Program-made: the position numbers and the translations under genes
Shown: piece by piece, positions 26,451 to 34,777 of the stretch
Layout of the letters: the number at the start of each line of letters is the position of its first letter
Position numbering within the stretch: the stretch's first letter is position 1
The notes under the pieces: model-generated
What the model saw: only the letters and a program-made list of their open reading frames with translations
Told to the model about the DNA's origin: nothing
Databases searched by the model: none
Assembly (NCBI GenBank): GCA_019117005.1
Contig: DXAO01000031.1
Span: 1-64,000 of the forward strand
Length of the DNA: 64,000 bases
From: Candidatus Collinsella stercoripullorum
Lineage (GTDB): Bacteria; Actinomycetota; Coriobacteriia; Coriobacteriales; Coriobacteriaceae
Direction: 5' to 3'

Positions 26451-26547
26451 ATGGGTTGACTTGGGTTGAAACGAACCCGTCCCCCACCAACCCATGGGTA
26501 AAAATGACCCCGTCCCCAATCAGCCCATCCCCAATCAGCCCATCCTG
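26451..26547. repeat. Intergenic repeat cluster
   Basis: Contains ATGGGTTGACTTGGGTTGAA, the motif GAACCCGTCCCC and a variant GACCCCGTCCCC, and a 14-base unit (CCAATCAGCCCATC) repeated in tandem at about 26516-26543. The GACCCGTCCC core recalls the element at 4891-5005. No gene is seen. It fills the gap between the convergent permease and glycosyltransferase genes. Confidence 0.55.
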
Positions 26548-26570
26548 ATCGGAGCGCGGGGGCCGGGCAT

Positions 26571-27617
26571 CTAGTTGAACTTGAAGATCCTGCTCGCCAG
26601 GTGGTACAGGCCGATGGTGGTCTTCTCCCCCGCGCGCGTCGGCAGGTTCGTGCCCATGCCCAGAAGGCCGTAGCGCGCATGGCGGTACATCCGCTCATCG
26701 TAGACCTTGAGGTCGCGCCACAGGTCGCGCAGCCAGACGCGGGCCTGCGGGTCGTCGGAGAGCTTGGAGAACACCGAGCAGATGGTCATCATCATGGTGA
26801 AATAGCCCATCATGTAGGAGCGCAGGCGCGCGGAGCGCACGTCGTCGTACAGGTGGTAGGACTCCATCATGATGCGCGTGATGCGGAACTGCTGGTCGAG
26901 ACGGCGCACCATAGTGGCCTCGTTGACGCTTTGCCCCTCGCGCCCGATGAAGTAGCGGTAGAGGTCGATATCCGCGTAGTAGAGCGTCTCGCAGCGCGGC
27001 AGCGGCACGTAGGCGTAGATGTTGTCGACGTAGAAGGTATGCGCGGGCAGCGGGAGGTCCGCGGCGCGCAGGACGTCGGTCCGGTAGCACAGGCTGTGCA
27101 TGAGCAGGTTCTGATCGGGGCGGAACCTGCCGATCTGGTCCCAGCCGAAGACCTTCTTGCGCGGCAGGGCGGTGCGGTAGCTGATGGCGGTCCGCTTGCC
27201 CTCGTGGACCTTCTCGTAGACGTAGTTGGAGATGAACAGGTCGACCCGGCAGCCGCGCTCCTCGAACCCGCGCAGGATGGAGAGCATGGTGGAGAGCGCC
27301 TCGGCATCGAGCCAGTCGTCCGAGTCCACGACCTTGTAGTAGGTTCCCGAGGCCTCGCGCAGGCCCGAGAGGACGGCGATCCCGTGGCCGCCGTTCTCCT
27401 GGTGCACGGCGCGCACGATCCCCGGGTAGCGGGCGGCCCACTCGTCCGCCTTGCGCGGGGTCTCGTCGGTCGAGCCGTCGTCGACGATGATGACCTCGAC
27501 ATCCGGGGCGTACCCCGACCCCTCGAGGATCGAGGAGATGCAGCGGTCCATGTCCGCCGCGGCGTTGTAGGACGGGATGCCGAAGGTCACCACCTTGTGG
27601 TGCGCGGTGCTAGGCAT
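26571..27617 (-). CDS. Family 2 glycosyltransferase
   Basis: 348 aa, GT-A family 2. The first 110 residues carry VTFGIPSYNAAADM, VEVIIVDDGSTDETP, NGGHGIAVLSGL and VVDSDDWLD, the nucleotide-sugar and DxD metal motifs. The C-terminal half lacks clear motifs or membrane spans. Its start overlaps the end of glf by 8 bases, so it is co-translated with UDP-galactopyranose mutase. It may therefore transfer galactofuranose, an inference from pairing rather than sequence. Confidence 0.9.
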   Translation of the reverse strand: MPSTAHHKVVTFGIPSYNAAADMDRCISSILEGSGYAPDVEVIIVDDGSTDETPRKADEWAARYPGIVRAVHQENGGHGIAVLSGLREASGTYYKVVDSDDWLDAEALSTMLSILRGFEERGCRVDLFISNYVYEKVHEGKRTAISYRTALPRKKVFGWDQIGRFRPDQNLLMHSLCYRTDVLRAADLPLPAHTFYVDNIYAYVPLPRCETLYYADIDLYRYFIGREGQSVNEATMVRRLDQQFRITRIMMESYHLYDDVRSARLRSYMMGYFTMMMTICSVFSKLSDDPQARVWLRDLWRDLKVYDERMYRHARYGLLGMGTNLPTRAGEKTTIGLYHLASRIFKFN

Positions 27618-28812
27618 GATAGGCGATGATCTCGTCGGAGAGGTTCAGGGCGGAGTCGGTCACGGCGTCCATGTCGTAGTAGCGGTACTCCGCCAGGCGC
27701 CCGACCGGATGGAAGTTGGTGAGGTTCACCACGCGGTCGAGGTAGCGCTCGTACAGGGCGCGGTTCTCGGGGTCGAGGATGGCGTAGTACGGCGTCTGGC
27801 CGCTGCCCGGCTCGTAGGCGTGGCTGTACTCCTTCATGATGACCGTCTTGCCCGGGACCACCTGGCCGGTCATGTTCTTGAACTCGGTGATGCGCGTGAA
27901 GTCCTCGCTCGTGGTGTAGTTCACGGTGCCCACGGGCTGGAAGCGGTCCATCTCGAGCGTCTCGAACCTCATGTCGAGGGTGCGGTACGGCAGGGCGCCC
28001 AGGTCGAGCCCGAACAGCTCGTCGAGCGGGCCGGTGTAGACGATCTCGCCGCCGTAGCACTTGCCGCACACGTGCACGTTGGTCTCGCCGATCTGGAAGA
28101 CGTCGCGCGCGTCAACGCCGCAGAACACGTCGATGAGATCGTGGTCGAGCATGCGCTCGAACAGGGCGGTGTAGCCCTCGGCGGGCATGCCCTGGTAGGG
28201 CGCCTGGGGGAAGTAGCGGTCGTCGTCGCCGATGAAGATGGGCACGCGCCCGGTGACGGACGGGTCGATCTGGTCGGGCGTCTGCCCCCACTGCTTCATC
28301 GTGTAGTGGAGGAAGACGTTCTCGTAGACGTAGTCCGCGACCTCGACGAGCTCGGGGTCGTTCTTGGCGCGGAGCTCCATGATGGGGACCTTGCGGCCCT
28401 CGCCGAAGGTCTCGACGAGCTTGCGGTAGAGCTGCTCCCCGCGCTGCTCGCCGAAGGCGAGCTTCAGGCTGGTGTGGTTGAAGGGGACCGGCATGAGCGT
28501 GCCGTGGATGTTGGCGAGCACCTTGTGCTGGTAGTCGGTCCACTCGGTGAAGCGGGACAGGAAGTTGTGCACGCGCTCGTTGAAGGTGTGGTAGATATGC
28601 GGGCCGTACTCGTGGACCAAGATGCCGTTCCCGTCATAGCGGTCGTAGGCGTTGCCCGCGATGTGGTCGCGCCGCTCGAGCACGGCGACACGGAACCCGG
28701 AGGTCTCCGCCAGGCGACGGGCGCACACCGCGCCCGCGAACCCGGCCCCCACGACGATCATGTCGTATAAGTCGGGGTTGAACGTCTCAGGTAGACCAGA
28801 CGTGATCTGCAT
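27610..28812 (-). CDS. glf: UDP-galactopyranose mutase
   Basis: About 400 aa FAD enzyme that converts UDP-galactopyranose to UDP-galactofuranose for surface glycans. The N-terminal dinucleotide motif VVGAGFAGAVCARRLAE is followed by the hallmark HEYGPHIYHT, and later by GTVNYT and the C-terminal GRLAEYRYYDMD FAD-contact region. Start 28812 has CGAGGAG upstream. It heads a two-gene unit with the overlapping glycosyltransferase gene, pointing to a galactofuranose-containing polymer. Confidence 0.96.
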   Translation of the reverse strand: MQITSGLPETFNPDLYDMIVVGAGFAGAVCARRLAETSGFRVAVLERRDHIAGNAYDRYDGNGILVHEYGPHIYHTFNERVHNFLSRFTEWTDYQHKVLANIHGTLMPVPFNHTSLKLAFGEQRGEQLYRKLVETFGEGRKVPIMELRAKNDPELVEVADYVYENVFLHYTMKQWGQTPDQIDPSVTGRVPIFIGDDDRYFPQAPYQGMPAEGYTALFERMLDHDLIDVFCGVDARDVFQIGETNVHVCGKCYGGEIVYTGPLDELFGLDLGALPYRTLDMRFETLEMDRFQPVGTVNYTTSEDFTRITEFKNMTGQVVPGKTVIMKEYSHAYEPGSGQTPYYAILDPENRALYERYLDRVVNLTNFHPVGRLAEYRYYDMDAVTDSALNLSDEIIAYHA

Positions 28813-28881
28813 CGAAGCTCCTCGGTAGGTTCCGGTACTAAAAAACACCCACGGCGCACCTCGCCGCAAAATGTTTTCAGG

Positions 28882-28906
28882 ATTATAGCGCTCATGCTCC
28901 TATAAT
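28882..28906. promoter_or_regulatory. Face-to-face promoters of glf and pta
   Basis: Two consensus -10 boxes lie 13 bases apart on opposite strands: TATAAT on minus at 28882-28887 (for glf) and on plus at 28901-28906 (for pta). Each lies where the upstream spacer of the other must be bound. Neither has a recognisable -35 box. Polymerase binding in one direction should exclude the other. Confidence 0.55.
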
Positions 28907-28979
28907 GAACCTTGCCACACAAGGAAAGCTCAAGAGAGGGTGCAGACTGCCCTTGCGAGCTTGCGTTTTGAGGAGAGAC

Positions 28980-29966
28980 ATGAGCGATTTCCTGAGCCGT
29001 ATGAAGGCCGCCGCCAAGGCGGACAAGAAGACGATCGTGCTGCCCGAGGGCGAGGACCCGCGCACCATCGAGGCCGCCAAGAAGATCGTCGAGGAGGACC
29101 TGGCGAACCTCGTCATCCTGGGCAACCCCGACGAGATCGTCATCGAGGGCGTCACCGTCATCGACCCCTCGAGCGCCGACGCCCCCAACCATGAGGCCTA
29201 CGCCCAGAAGTTCGCCGAGCTCCGCGCCAAGAAGGGCGTCACCATCGAGCAGGCCCGCGCCCAGGTCATGGACGCCACCTACTACGGAACCATGATGGTC
29301 AAGATGGGCGACGCCGACGGCCTGGTCTCCGGCGCCTGCCACTCCACCGCCAACACCCTGCGCCCCGCGCTGCAGATCCTGAAGACCGCCCCGGGCACCA
29401 AGCTCGTCTCCGCCTTCATGGTCATGTGCACCAAGACGCCCGAGTTCGGCGTCGACGGCACGCTCGTGTTCGCGGACTGCGGCCTGAACATCGACCCGAC
29501 CTCCGACGAGCTCTCCGAGATCGCCATCGCCTCCGCCAACTCCTTCAAGACCTTCATGGGCGACGTCGAGCCCAAGGTCGCCATGCTCTCCTACTCCACC
29601 ATGGGCTCCGCCGGCGGCGACACCGCCAAGAAGGTCCAGGAGGCCACGGCGTTCGCCAAGGAGAAGGCGCCCGAGCTCGCCGTCGACGGCGACCTGCAGC
29701 TCGACGCCGCCATCGTGCCCGCCGTCGCGGAGCTCAAGGCCCCCGAGTCCGCCGTCGCCGGCCACGCCAACGTGCTCGTGTTCCCCAACCTCGAGTGCGG
29801 CAACATCGGCTACAAGCTCGTGCAGCGCTTCGGCCAGGCCGAGGCCTACGGCCCGATCCTGCAGGGTATCGCCAAGCCGGTGAACGACCTGTCCCGCGGC
29901 TGCTCCGCCGACGACATCGTGGGCGTCGTGGCCATCACCGCCGTCCAGGCCCAGATGGCCGAGTAG
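28980..29966 (+). CDS. pta: Phosphate acetyltransferase
   Basis: 328 aa, the normal length of the short (single-domain) enzyme: acetyl-CoA plus phosphate gives acetyl phosphate. Motifs include VLPEGEDPRTIEAA at the N-terminus, DADGLVSGACHSTANTL, and FPNLECGNIGYKLVQR with GPILQGIAKPVNDLSRGC at the C-terminus, the Pta signature. AGGAGA precedes the ATG. Its usual partner ackA lies just downstream but faces the other way. Confidence 0.96.
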   Translation: MSDFLSRMKAAAKADKKTIVLPEGEDPRTIEAAKKIVEEDLANLVILGNPDEIVIEGVTVIDPSSADAPNHEAYAQKFAELRAKKGVTIEQARAQVMDATYYGTMMVKMGDADGLVSGACHSTANTLRPALQILKTAPGTKLVSAFMVMCTKTPEFGVDGTLVFADCGLNIDPTSDELSEIAIASANSFKTFMGDVEPKVAMLSYSTMGSAGGDTAKKVQEATAFAKEKAPELAVDGDLQLDAAIVPAVAELKAPESAVAGHANVLVFPNLECGNIGYKLVQRFGQAEAYGPILQGIAKPVNDLSRGCSADDIVGVVAITAVQAQMAE

Positions 29967-29982
29967 CCAGGCTGATCCCACC

Positions 29983-30065
29983 GGAAGCCCCCGCACGTTT
30001 CTTCCTCGCTGGTCCTCGCGCTTCGCGCTGCGGAATCGCTCGGAAGAATACGTGCGGGGGCTTCC
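29983..30065 (+). terminator. Long hairpin after pta
   Basis: A perfect 16-bp outer stem (GGAAGCCCCCGCACGT at 29983-29998, its complement at 30050-30065) encloses a further TTCTTCC/GGAAGAA pairing and a GC-rich inner hairpin. There is no clean T-tract after it. It starts 16 bases after the pta stop and may be a terminator or a captured repeat element. Confidence 0.55.
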
Positions 30066-30142
30066 TGCGTTCTCGGGGGCCGCTCGGCCAGCTTACCTAG
30101 AAAGCCCCCTCCTGCCGGGCGGAACCCACAAGTGGTTACGAA

Positions 30143-30167
30143 GAAGGGCCGGATAAACCGGCCCTTC
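30143..30167. terminator. Terminator hairpin between ackA and pta
   Basis: Perfect 10-bp stem GAAGGGCCGG / CCGGCCCTTC with loop ATAAA, 55 bases past the minus-strand ackA stop. It probably ends ackA transcripts and blocks collision with pta transcription. Confidence 0.7.
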
Positions 30168-30222
30168 GAACATGCTTGAGCATGACGGGGCGCAAGGATC
30201 TTGCGCAGCCCGCTTGGGATGT

Positions 30223-31389
30223 TTAGCCCAGCAGCTCCTCGACGTCGAGGGCGATCATGAGCTCCTCGTTGGTGGGGACCACGAGGACGGTGATCGCGGA
30301 GTCCGGCGTGGAGATGACGCGCGGGTCGTCGGAGCGGATCTTGTTGAGCTCGGGGTCGATCTCGACGCCCATCCACTTGAGGCGCTCGGCCACGCCGGCG
30401 CGCATGGTGACGGAGTTCTCGCCGATGCCCGCGGTGAACGCCATGGTGTCGACGCCCTCCATGGAGGCGGCCATCTCGGCGAACAGCTGGGAGGTGCGGT
30501 AGTAGAACATCTCCATGGCCATCTTGCAGTTCTCGTCGCCCGCGTTCATGCCCTCCTCGATGTCGCGCGAGTCGGAGGACTTGGCGGACACGGCGAGCAG
30601 GCCGGACTGCTTGTTCATCATGGTGTCGATGTCATCGATGCTCATGCCCGCGACGCGGTTGAGGTAGAACACGGTGGCCGGGTCGACGGTGCCGCAGCGG
30701 GTGCCCATGATCAGGCCGTCGAGCGGGGTGAGGCCCATGGTGGTGTCCATGCACTTGCCGTCCTCGATGGCGCACAGGGAGGCGCCGGAGCCCAGGTGGC
30801 AGGAGACGAGCTTGTGGGCCTTGCCCTCCATGAACTCGTTGACGGTGCGCCAGATGAAGCGGTGGCTCGTGCCGTGGGCGCCGTACTTGCGGACATGGTA
30901 CTTGTCCACGATGTCGCGCGGGATGGCGTAGCGCCAGGCGTGCTCGGGCATGTTGTAGTGGAAGGCGGTGTCCGGCACGATCACGTTGCCGAGCTCGGGG
31001 AACATGTCGCGGCAGATCTCGATGACGTCGGCCTCGGCGTAGTTGTGCAGCGGCGCGAGCGGGGCGACCTCGCGGACCCAGCCCAGGGTCTCGTCGGTCA
31101 CGACGGCGGACTCGGGGAAGTACCAGCCGCCCTGGACGACGCGGTGGCCGATGCCCTCGATGGGCTGGTCCACGGTCTTCAGGATGTCGAAGACGTGCTG
31201 GATGGCGGTCTTGTGATCGGGCAGCGCGACCTCGAGCTTGTCCTTGATGCCGTTCTCCTCGTGGCCGATGAAGGAGCCGTCGATGCCGATGCGCTCGCAG
31301 TTGCCCTTTGCGAACACCTCGCGCGTCTGGGTGTTGAGCAGCTGGTACTTCAGGCTGGAGCTGCCCGCGTTGACAACGAGAACGTTCAT
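30223..31389 (-). CDS. ackA: Acetate kinase
   Basis: 388 aa, slightly shorter than the common 395-400. Converts acetyl phosphate plus ADP to acetate plus ATP. ASKHA-fold motifs are VVNAGSSSLKYQLL at the N-terminus, HRVVQGG, the catalytic VPDTAFH segment, YGAHGTSHRFI, HLGSGASLCAI and FTAGIGENS. It is convergent with pta rather than in the usual pta-ackA operon, so the two are expressed from separate promoters. Confidence 0.97.
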   Translation of the reverse strand: MNVLVVNAGSSSLKYQLLNTQTREVFAKGNCERIGIDGSFIGHEENGIKDKLEVALPDHKTAIQHVFDILKTVDQPIEGIGHRVVQGGWYFPESAVVTDETLGWVREVAPLAPLHNYAEADVIEICRDMFPELGNVIVPDTAFHYNMPEHAWRYAIPRDIVDKYHVRKYGAHGTSHRFIWRTVNEFMEGKAHKLVSCHLGSGASLCAIEDGKCMDTTMGLTPLDGLIMGTRCGTVDPATVFYLNRVAGMSIDDIDTMMNKQSGLLAVSAKSSDSRDIEEGMNAGDENCKMAMEMFYYRTSQLFAEMAASMEGVDTMAFTAGIGENSVTMRAGVAERLKWMGVEIDPELNKIRSDDPRVISTPDSAITVLVVPTNEELMIALDVEELLG

Positions 31390-31599
31390 GTGTCTCCCAT
31401 CTCAAGGTCTAGCTATCCCCGCCGGCGAGCTGTTCGCCCGGCAGGCATCACAACGGGTTCTATCATACGCCCAAACACCCCCTCAACGGGGCGAGGATGC
31501 CCCATGCGGACAATAACGGGACACGCACCATCGCCCGCGGCCGGAACCGCGGGAACGGGCGCGCGCGAGGGGCGCGGGCTATGACGGGCGACAGGCGTC

Positions 31600-31935
31600 C
31601 TACAGAAGGTTCTCCCCCAGGTCGGTTCCGCCGAGCACGTGCATGTGGAAGTGCATGACGGTCTGACCGGCCGCCGCGCCCGTGTTGGAGATGACGCGGA
31701 AGCCGTCGGAAAGGCCCTTGATGCGCGCCACCTCGGACACCGCGTGCGCCATGGCGGCGAGCACCTCGCCCGGGACGCCGTCGACGATGTCGGCGTAATG
31801 GCCCTTGGGGATCACGAGGGTGTGCACCGGCGCCTGGGGGTTCAGGTCGTCGAAGGCGATGACGAGGTCGTCCTCGTACACGACGGTCGAGGGGATCTCG
31901 TGCGCGGCGATCTTGCAGAAGATGCAGTCTTCCAT
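31600..31935 (-). CDS. HIT-family (HINT-like) nucleotide hydrolase
   Basis: 111 aa, the histidine-triad HINT type. The CIFCKIAAHEIPS start and the active-site HFHMHVLGG triad near the C-terminus are diagnostic. Such enzymes hydrolyse purine nucleoside phosphoramidates or adenylates. Start 31935 follows AAAGGAG. Stands alone between ackA and xseB. Confidence 0.95.
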   Translation of the reverse strand: MEDCIFCKIAAHEIPSTVVYEDDLVIAFDDLNPQAPVHTLVIPKGHYADIVDGVPGEVLAAMAHAVSEVARIKGLSDGFRVISNTGAAAGQTVMHFHMHVLGGTDLGENLL

Positions 31936-32090
31936 GAGCGCTCCTTTCGTTTCGGGTGCGAGGGGCGGGTCGCCTTCGGAGAGGCGGCACGCACCCATTG
32001 TCGTACAGCCGCGGCGGACGGGGCAAGCCCGCCGGCGCTGCGGCGCGCGGGCCCCGTCCGGGTCGTCATGCCGTCCCGGGTGCCGCAGCC

Positions 32091-32357
32091 CTAGAAGGAG
32101 AGCGCGTCCGAGGTGTCCGCGGGCTCGCCCTCCTCGAGGACGTCGTTGCCGTCGACGTCCTTCATGAGCACGCTCACCTTCTGCTCGGCGTCCTCGAGGC
32201 GCGCGCGCAGGCTGCGCAGCAGCTCGACGCCGCGCGTGTAGCTCGCGAGCGACTCCTCGAGCTCCATGTCGCCGGACTCGAGGTTGCGGATGATGAGCTC
32301 CAGCTCCGTGGAGGCCTCCTTGTACGTGAGATCCTCGACCTTCTTCTCGTCTGCCAT
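32091..32357 (-). CDS. xseB: Exodeoxyribonuclease VII small subunit
   Basis: 88 aa, typical of XseB. The LTYKEASTELELIIRNLESGDMELEES coiled region matches the family signature. Partner of XseA, encoded 64 bases upstream on the same strand; together they degrade single-stranded DNA. The C-terminal 20 residues are acidic and variable. Confidence 0.95.
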   Translation of the reverse strand: MADEKKVEDLTYKEASTELELIIRNLESGDMELEESLASYTRGVELLRSLRARLEDAEQKVSVLMKDVDGNDVLEEGEPADTSDALSF

Positions 32358-32421
32358 CGTCTTCCTTCCTGTTCGGGCCGCGGCGCGGCTCCGTCGTTCC
32401 CTCTTCACGGCGCGCCCGCGC

Positions 32422-33855
32422 TCAGGGGCGCAAGGCGCCCTCCCGCGCTCCCCCGTCCGGCCCGGTGGCGCAGGCGACCTCCTCCACACGCGCCCGGACG
32501 TCCCCGTCGGCGAGCCTCACGCGCAGGTCGTCCCCGCAGGCCACCTGGCCCGCGCTCGTGACGACGCCGGAGGGCCCGTACGCGATCGCATAGCCGCGGG
32601 CGAGCACCTTGAGCGGGGAGAGCGCGTCGAGCGCGGCCGCGCGCGAGGCGAGCGCGGAGCGCCTGCCGGCGACGAGCGCCTGCCCGGCGCGCACGAGGCG
32701 CGGGGACACCCCGTCGAGCTCGCGGGCGAAGCGCTCCTGGGAGCGCTCGACCGCCGACGCGAGGCGCTCGGAGGTCTGCATGAGGTCCGTGCGGCGCCGG
32801 TCTATGATCGCCGCGGGCCCTTGGAGGGAGGGCCGCGCCGCGAGCGCGTCGAGGGCGACGGACAGCCGGTCGAGGCGCGCGGACATCGCCCGGCGCGCGC
32901 GGTCGCGCCGGGCGTCGAGCTCGGCGGAGGCGGTGCGTACGCGGGCGGACGCGGCGGATGCGAGGCGGCGCTCGCGCGCGGCGAGCACCTCGGCGAGGTC
33001 CGCCATCGCCGGCGCGACGGACTCCGCGGCGGCCGTGGGCGTCGAGCAGCGCCGGTCGCTCACCATGTCGCAGATGGAGGTGTCCGGCTCGTGCCCGATC
33101 CCCGTGACCACGGGGACGGGGCATGCCGCGACGGCCCGTGCGAGCGCCTCGTCGTTGAAGGTCATCAGGTCCTCGAAGGAGCCGCCGCCGCGCACGAGCA
33201 GGATGCAGTCGGGCGCGGGATCGAGCGCCGCGGCGCGGCCCAGGGCCTCGACGAGCTCCTCGGCCGCCCCCTCGCCCTGGACGCGCGCGCCGACGCAGAC
33301 GAGCTCCACGAGCGGGTTGCGGCGGCGCAGCGTGCGCTTCACGTCGTCGATCACCGCGCCGGACAGCGAGGTCACCACGGCGACGCGCGTGCAGAACACC
33401 GGGATCCGGCGCCGGCGCGCCTCGTCCATGAGCCCCTCGCGGCGCAGCTTCTCGGCGAGCGCCGCGACCTGCTGGCGCAGAAGGCCCTCCCCCGCCAGCG
33501 AGAAGGAGCGGGCGACGAAGCTCATGCGCCCCGTCGCCTTGTAGAGGTTGAACGACCCCGTGAACTGGACCTGTATGCCGTCGCGCAGGTCGAAGGTGCG
33601 CTTGGCGTAGCTCCCGCGCCACACGATGCAGTCAACCGCGCAGGAATCGTCCTTGATCTGGAAGTAGCAGTGGCCGCTGCGGGCATGGGGCCCGCGGAAG
33701 CCCGTGACCTCTCCGATCACCGTGAGCTGCGGGATGGCCTCGAGCGCGCTCGCGGCGAGCTCGACCGCCCGCGAGACGGACAGCGCGCCGCCGTCCCGCT
33801 CGCCACCATCATCCCGCGCGCGGGGCACGGTCCCCGTGAGGTTCCATGCGGACAC
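32422..33855 (-). CDS. xseA: Exodeoxyribonuclease VII large subunit
   Basis: About 477 aa. An N-terminal OB-fold (LTVIGEVTGFRGPHARSGHCYFQIKD) is followed by the catalytic domain with RIPVFCTRVAVVTSLSGAVIDD, LLVRGGGSFEDLMTFND and VVTGIGHEPDTSICD. A long Arg/Ala-rich coiled-coil follows. The start is most likely the GTG at 33855, preceded by AAAGGGGG; longer frames lack a site. It is the first gene of the xseA-xseB unit. Confidence 0.95.
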   Translation of the reverse strand: MSAWNLTGTVPRARDDGGERDGGALSVSRAVELAASALEAIPQLTVIGEVTGFRGPHARSGHCYFQIKDDSCAVDCIVWRGSYAKRTFDLRDGIQVQFTGSFNLYKATGRMSFVARSFSLAGEGLLRQQVAALAEKLRREGLMDEARRRRIPVFCTRVAVVTSLSGAVIDDVKRTLRRRNPLVELVCVGARVQGEGAAEELVEALGRAAALDPAPDCILLVRGGGSFEDLMTFNDEALARAVAACPVPVVTGIGHEPDTSICDMVSDRRCSTPTAAAESVAPAMADLAEVLAARERRLASAASARVRTASAELDARRDRARRAMSARLDRLSVALDALAARPSLQGPAAIIDRRRTDLMQTSERLASAVERSQERFARELDGVSPRLVRAGQALVAGRRSALASRAAALDALSPLKVLARGYAIAYGPSGVVTSAGQVACGDDLRVRLADGDVRARVEEVACATGPDGGAREGALRP

Positions 33856-33952
33856 GGCTCCCCCTTTCACATCGACCCTCCCGCGCGCGGGGCGCGCGGT
33901 CCGTGCTGAACCCAGTCTAGCGCGCCGCGCGGACACGGCGGCGCCCGCAACC

Positions 33953-34657
33953 TCAGTCGCGGCTGCGGTTCGTGCGCCCGAGCAGGTAGACCAGCTGCAG
34001 GATGGAGGTGAGCGCCGCGGCGACGTAGGTCAGGGCGGCCGCCGTGAGCACCTTGCGCGCGCCGCGGACGTTCAGCTCGCTCATGCCCGAGGCGCGGATG
34101 TAGTCCACCGCGCGGCGGCTCGCGTCGAGCTCGACGGGCAGGGTCACGATCTGGAACAGCACCGAGAAGGCGAACAGGACGATGGCGAGCGTGGTCAGCC
34201 CGGCGATGTTCAGGGCGACCCCCATGATGAAGACGAGCATCCACATGCTCTGGGACAGGTTGACCACCGGGACGAGCGCGCTGCGCACGCGCATCATGAA
34301 GTAGCCGCTCTGGCGCTGGACCGCGTGCCCCGCCTCGTGGCAGGCGACCGCGATGCTCGCCACCGAGCCGCCGGAGAGGTTCTCCCCCGACAGGTAGAGG
34401 CTGTTGTCGCGCGGGTCGTAGTGGTCGGTGAGGTGCCCCGCCGTGCTCTTGATGCCCACGCGGCCGCAGCCGTTCGCATCGAGCATGCGGCGCGCCACGT
34501 CGGCGCCGGACGCCCCGTCGCCTTTGACCTTTGACCAGGTGCGGTACGTGGAGTTGATGTAGCCCTGCGTGGCCATCCCCAAGACGAGGGAGACGACGAC
34601 CAGGAGCAGGTAGGCGGGATCGATCCCGAACCCGTAACCGAAACCGTAATATGGCAT
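33953..34657 (-). CDS. YugP-like zinc metallopeptidase, membrane-bound
   Basis: 234 aa of the zinc metallopeptidase YugP/Zn_peptidase_2 family. N-terminal membrane span (about residues 14-30), then the zincin motif HEAGHA at the CHEAGHAVQ segment (about residue 109). Two or three further hydrophobic segments follow (SMWMLVFIMGVALNIAGL and a C-terminal pair), and PVELDASRRA provides a third acidic residue. Function in bacteria is not established. Start 34657 places a Gly/Tyr-rich segment before the first helix. Confidence 0.9.
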   Translation of the reverse strand: MPYYGFGYGFGIDPAYLLLVVVSLVLGMATQGYINSTYRTWSKVKGDGASGADVARRMLDANGCGRVGIKSTAGHLTDHYDPRDNSLYLSGENLSGGSVASIAVACHEAGHAVQRQSGYFMMRVRSALVPVVNLSQSMWMLVFIMGVALNIAGLTTLAIVLFAFSVLFQIVTLPVELDASRRAVDYIRASGMSELNVRGARKVLTAAALTYVAAALTSILQLVYLLGRTNRSRD

Positions 34658-34777
34658 GAGGCACCCCTTCGCGGATCTGCGTTCGTGTTGCATGTGCTTG
34701 TACCCCGACGGCGGCCCGGCAAACGCCGGCGCGGGGCGCGGACGGGAGACCCGCCCGTCGGGCGGGGCGGGCGCGGG

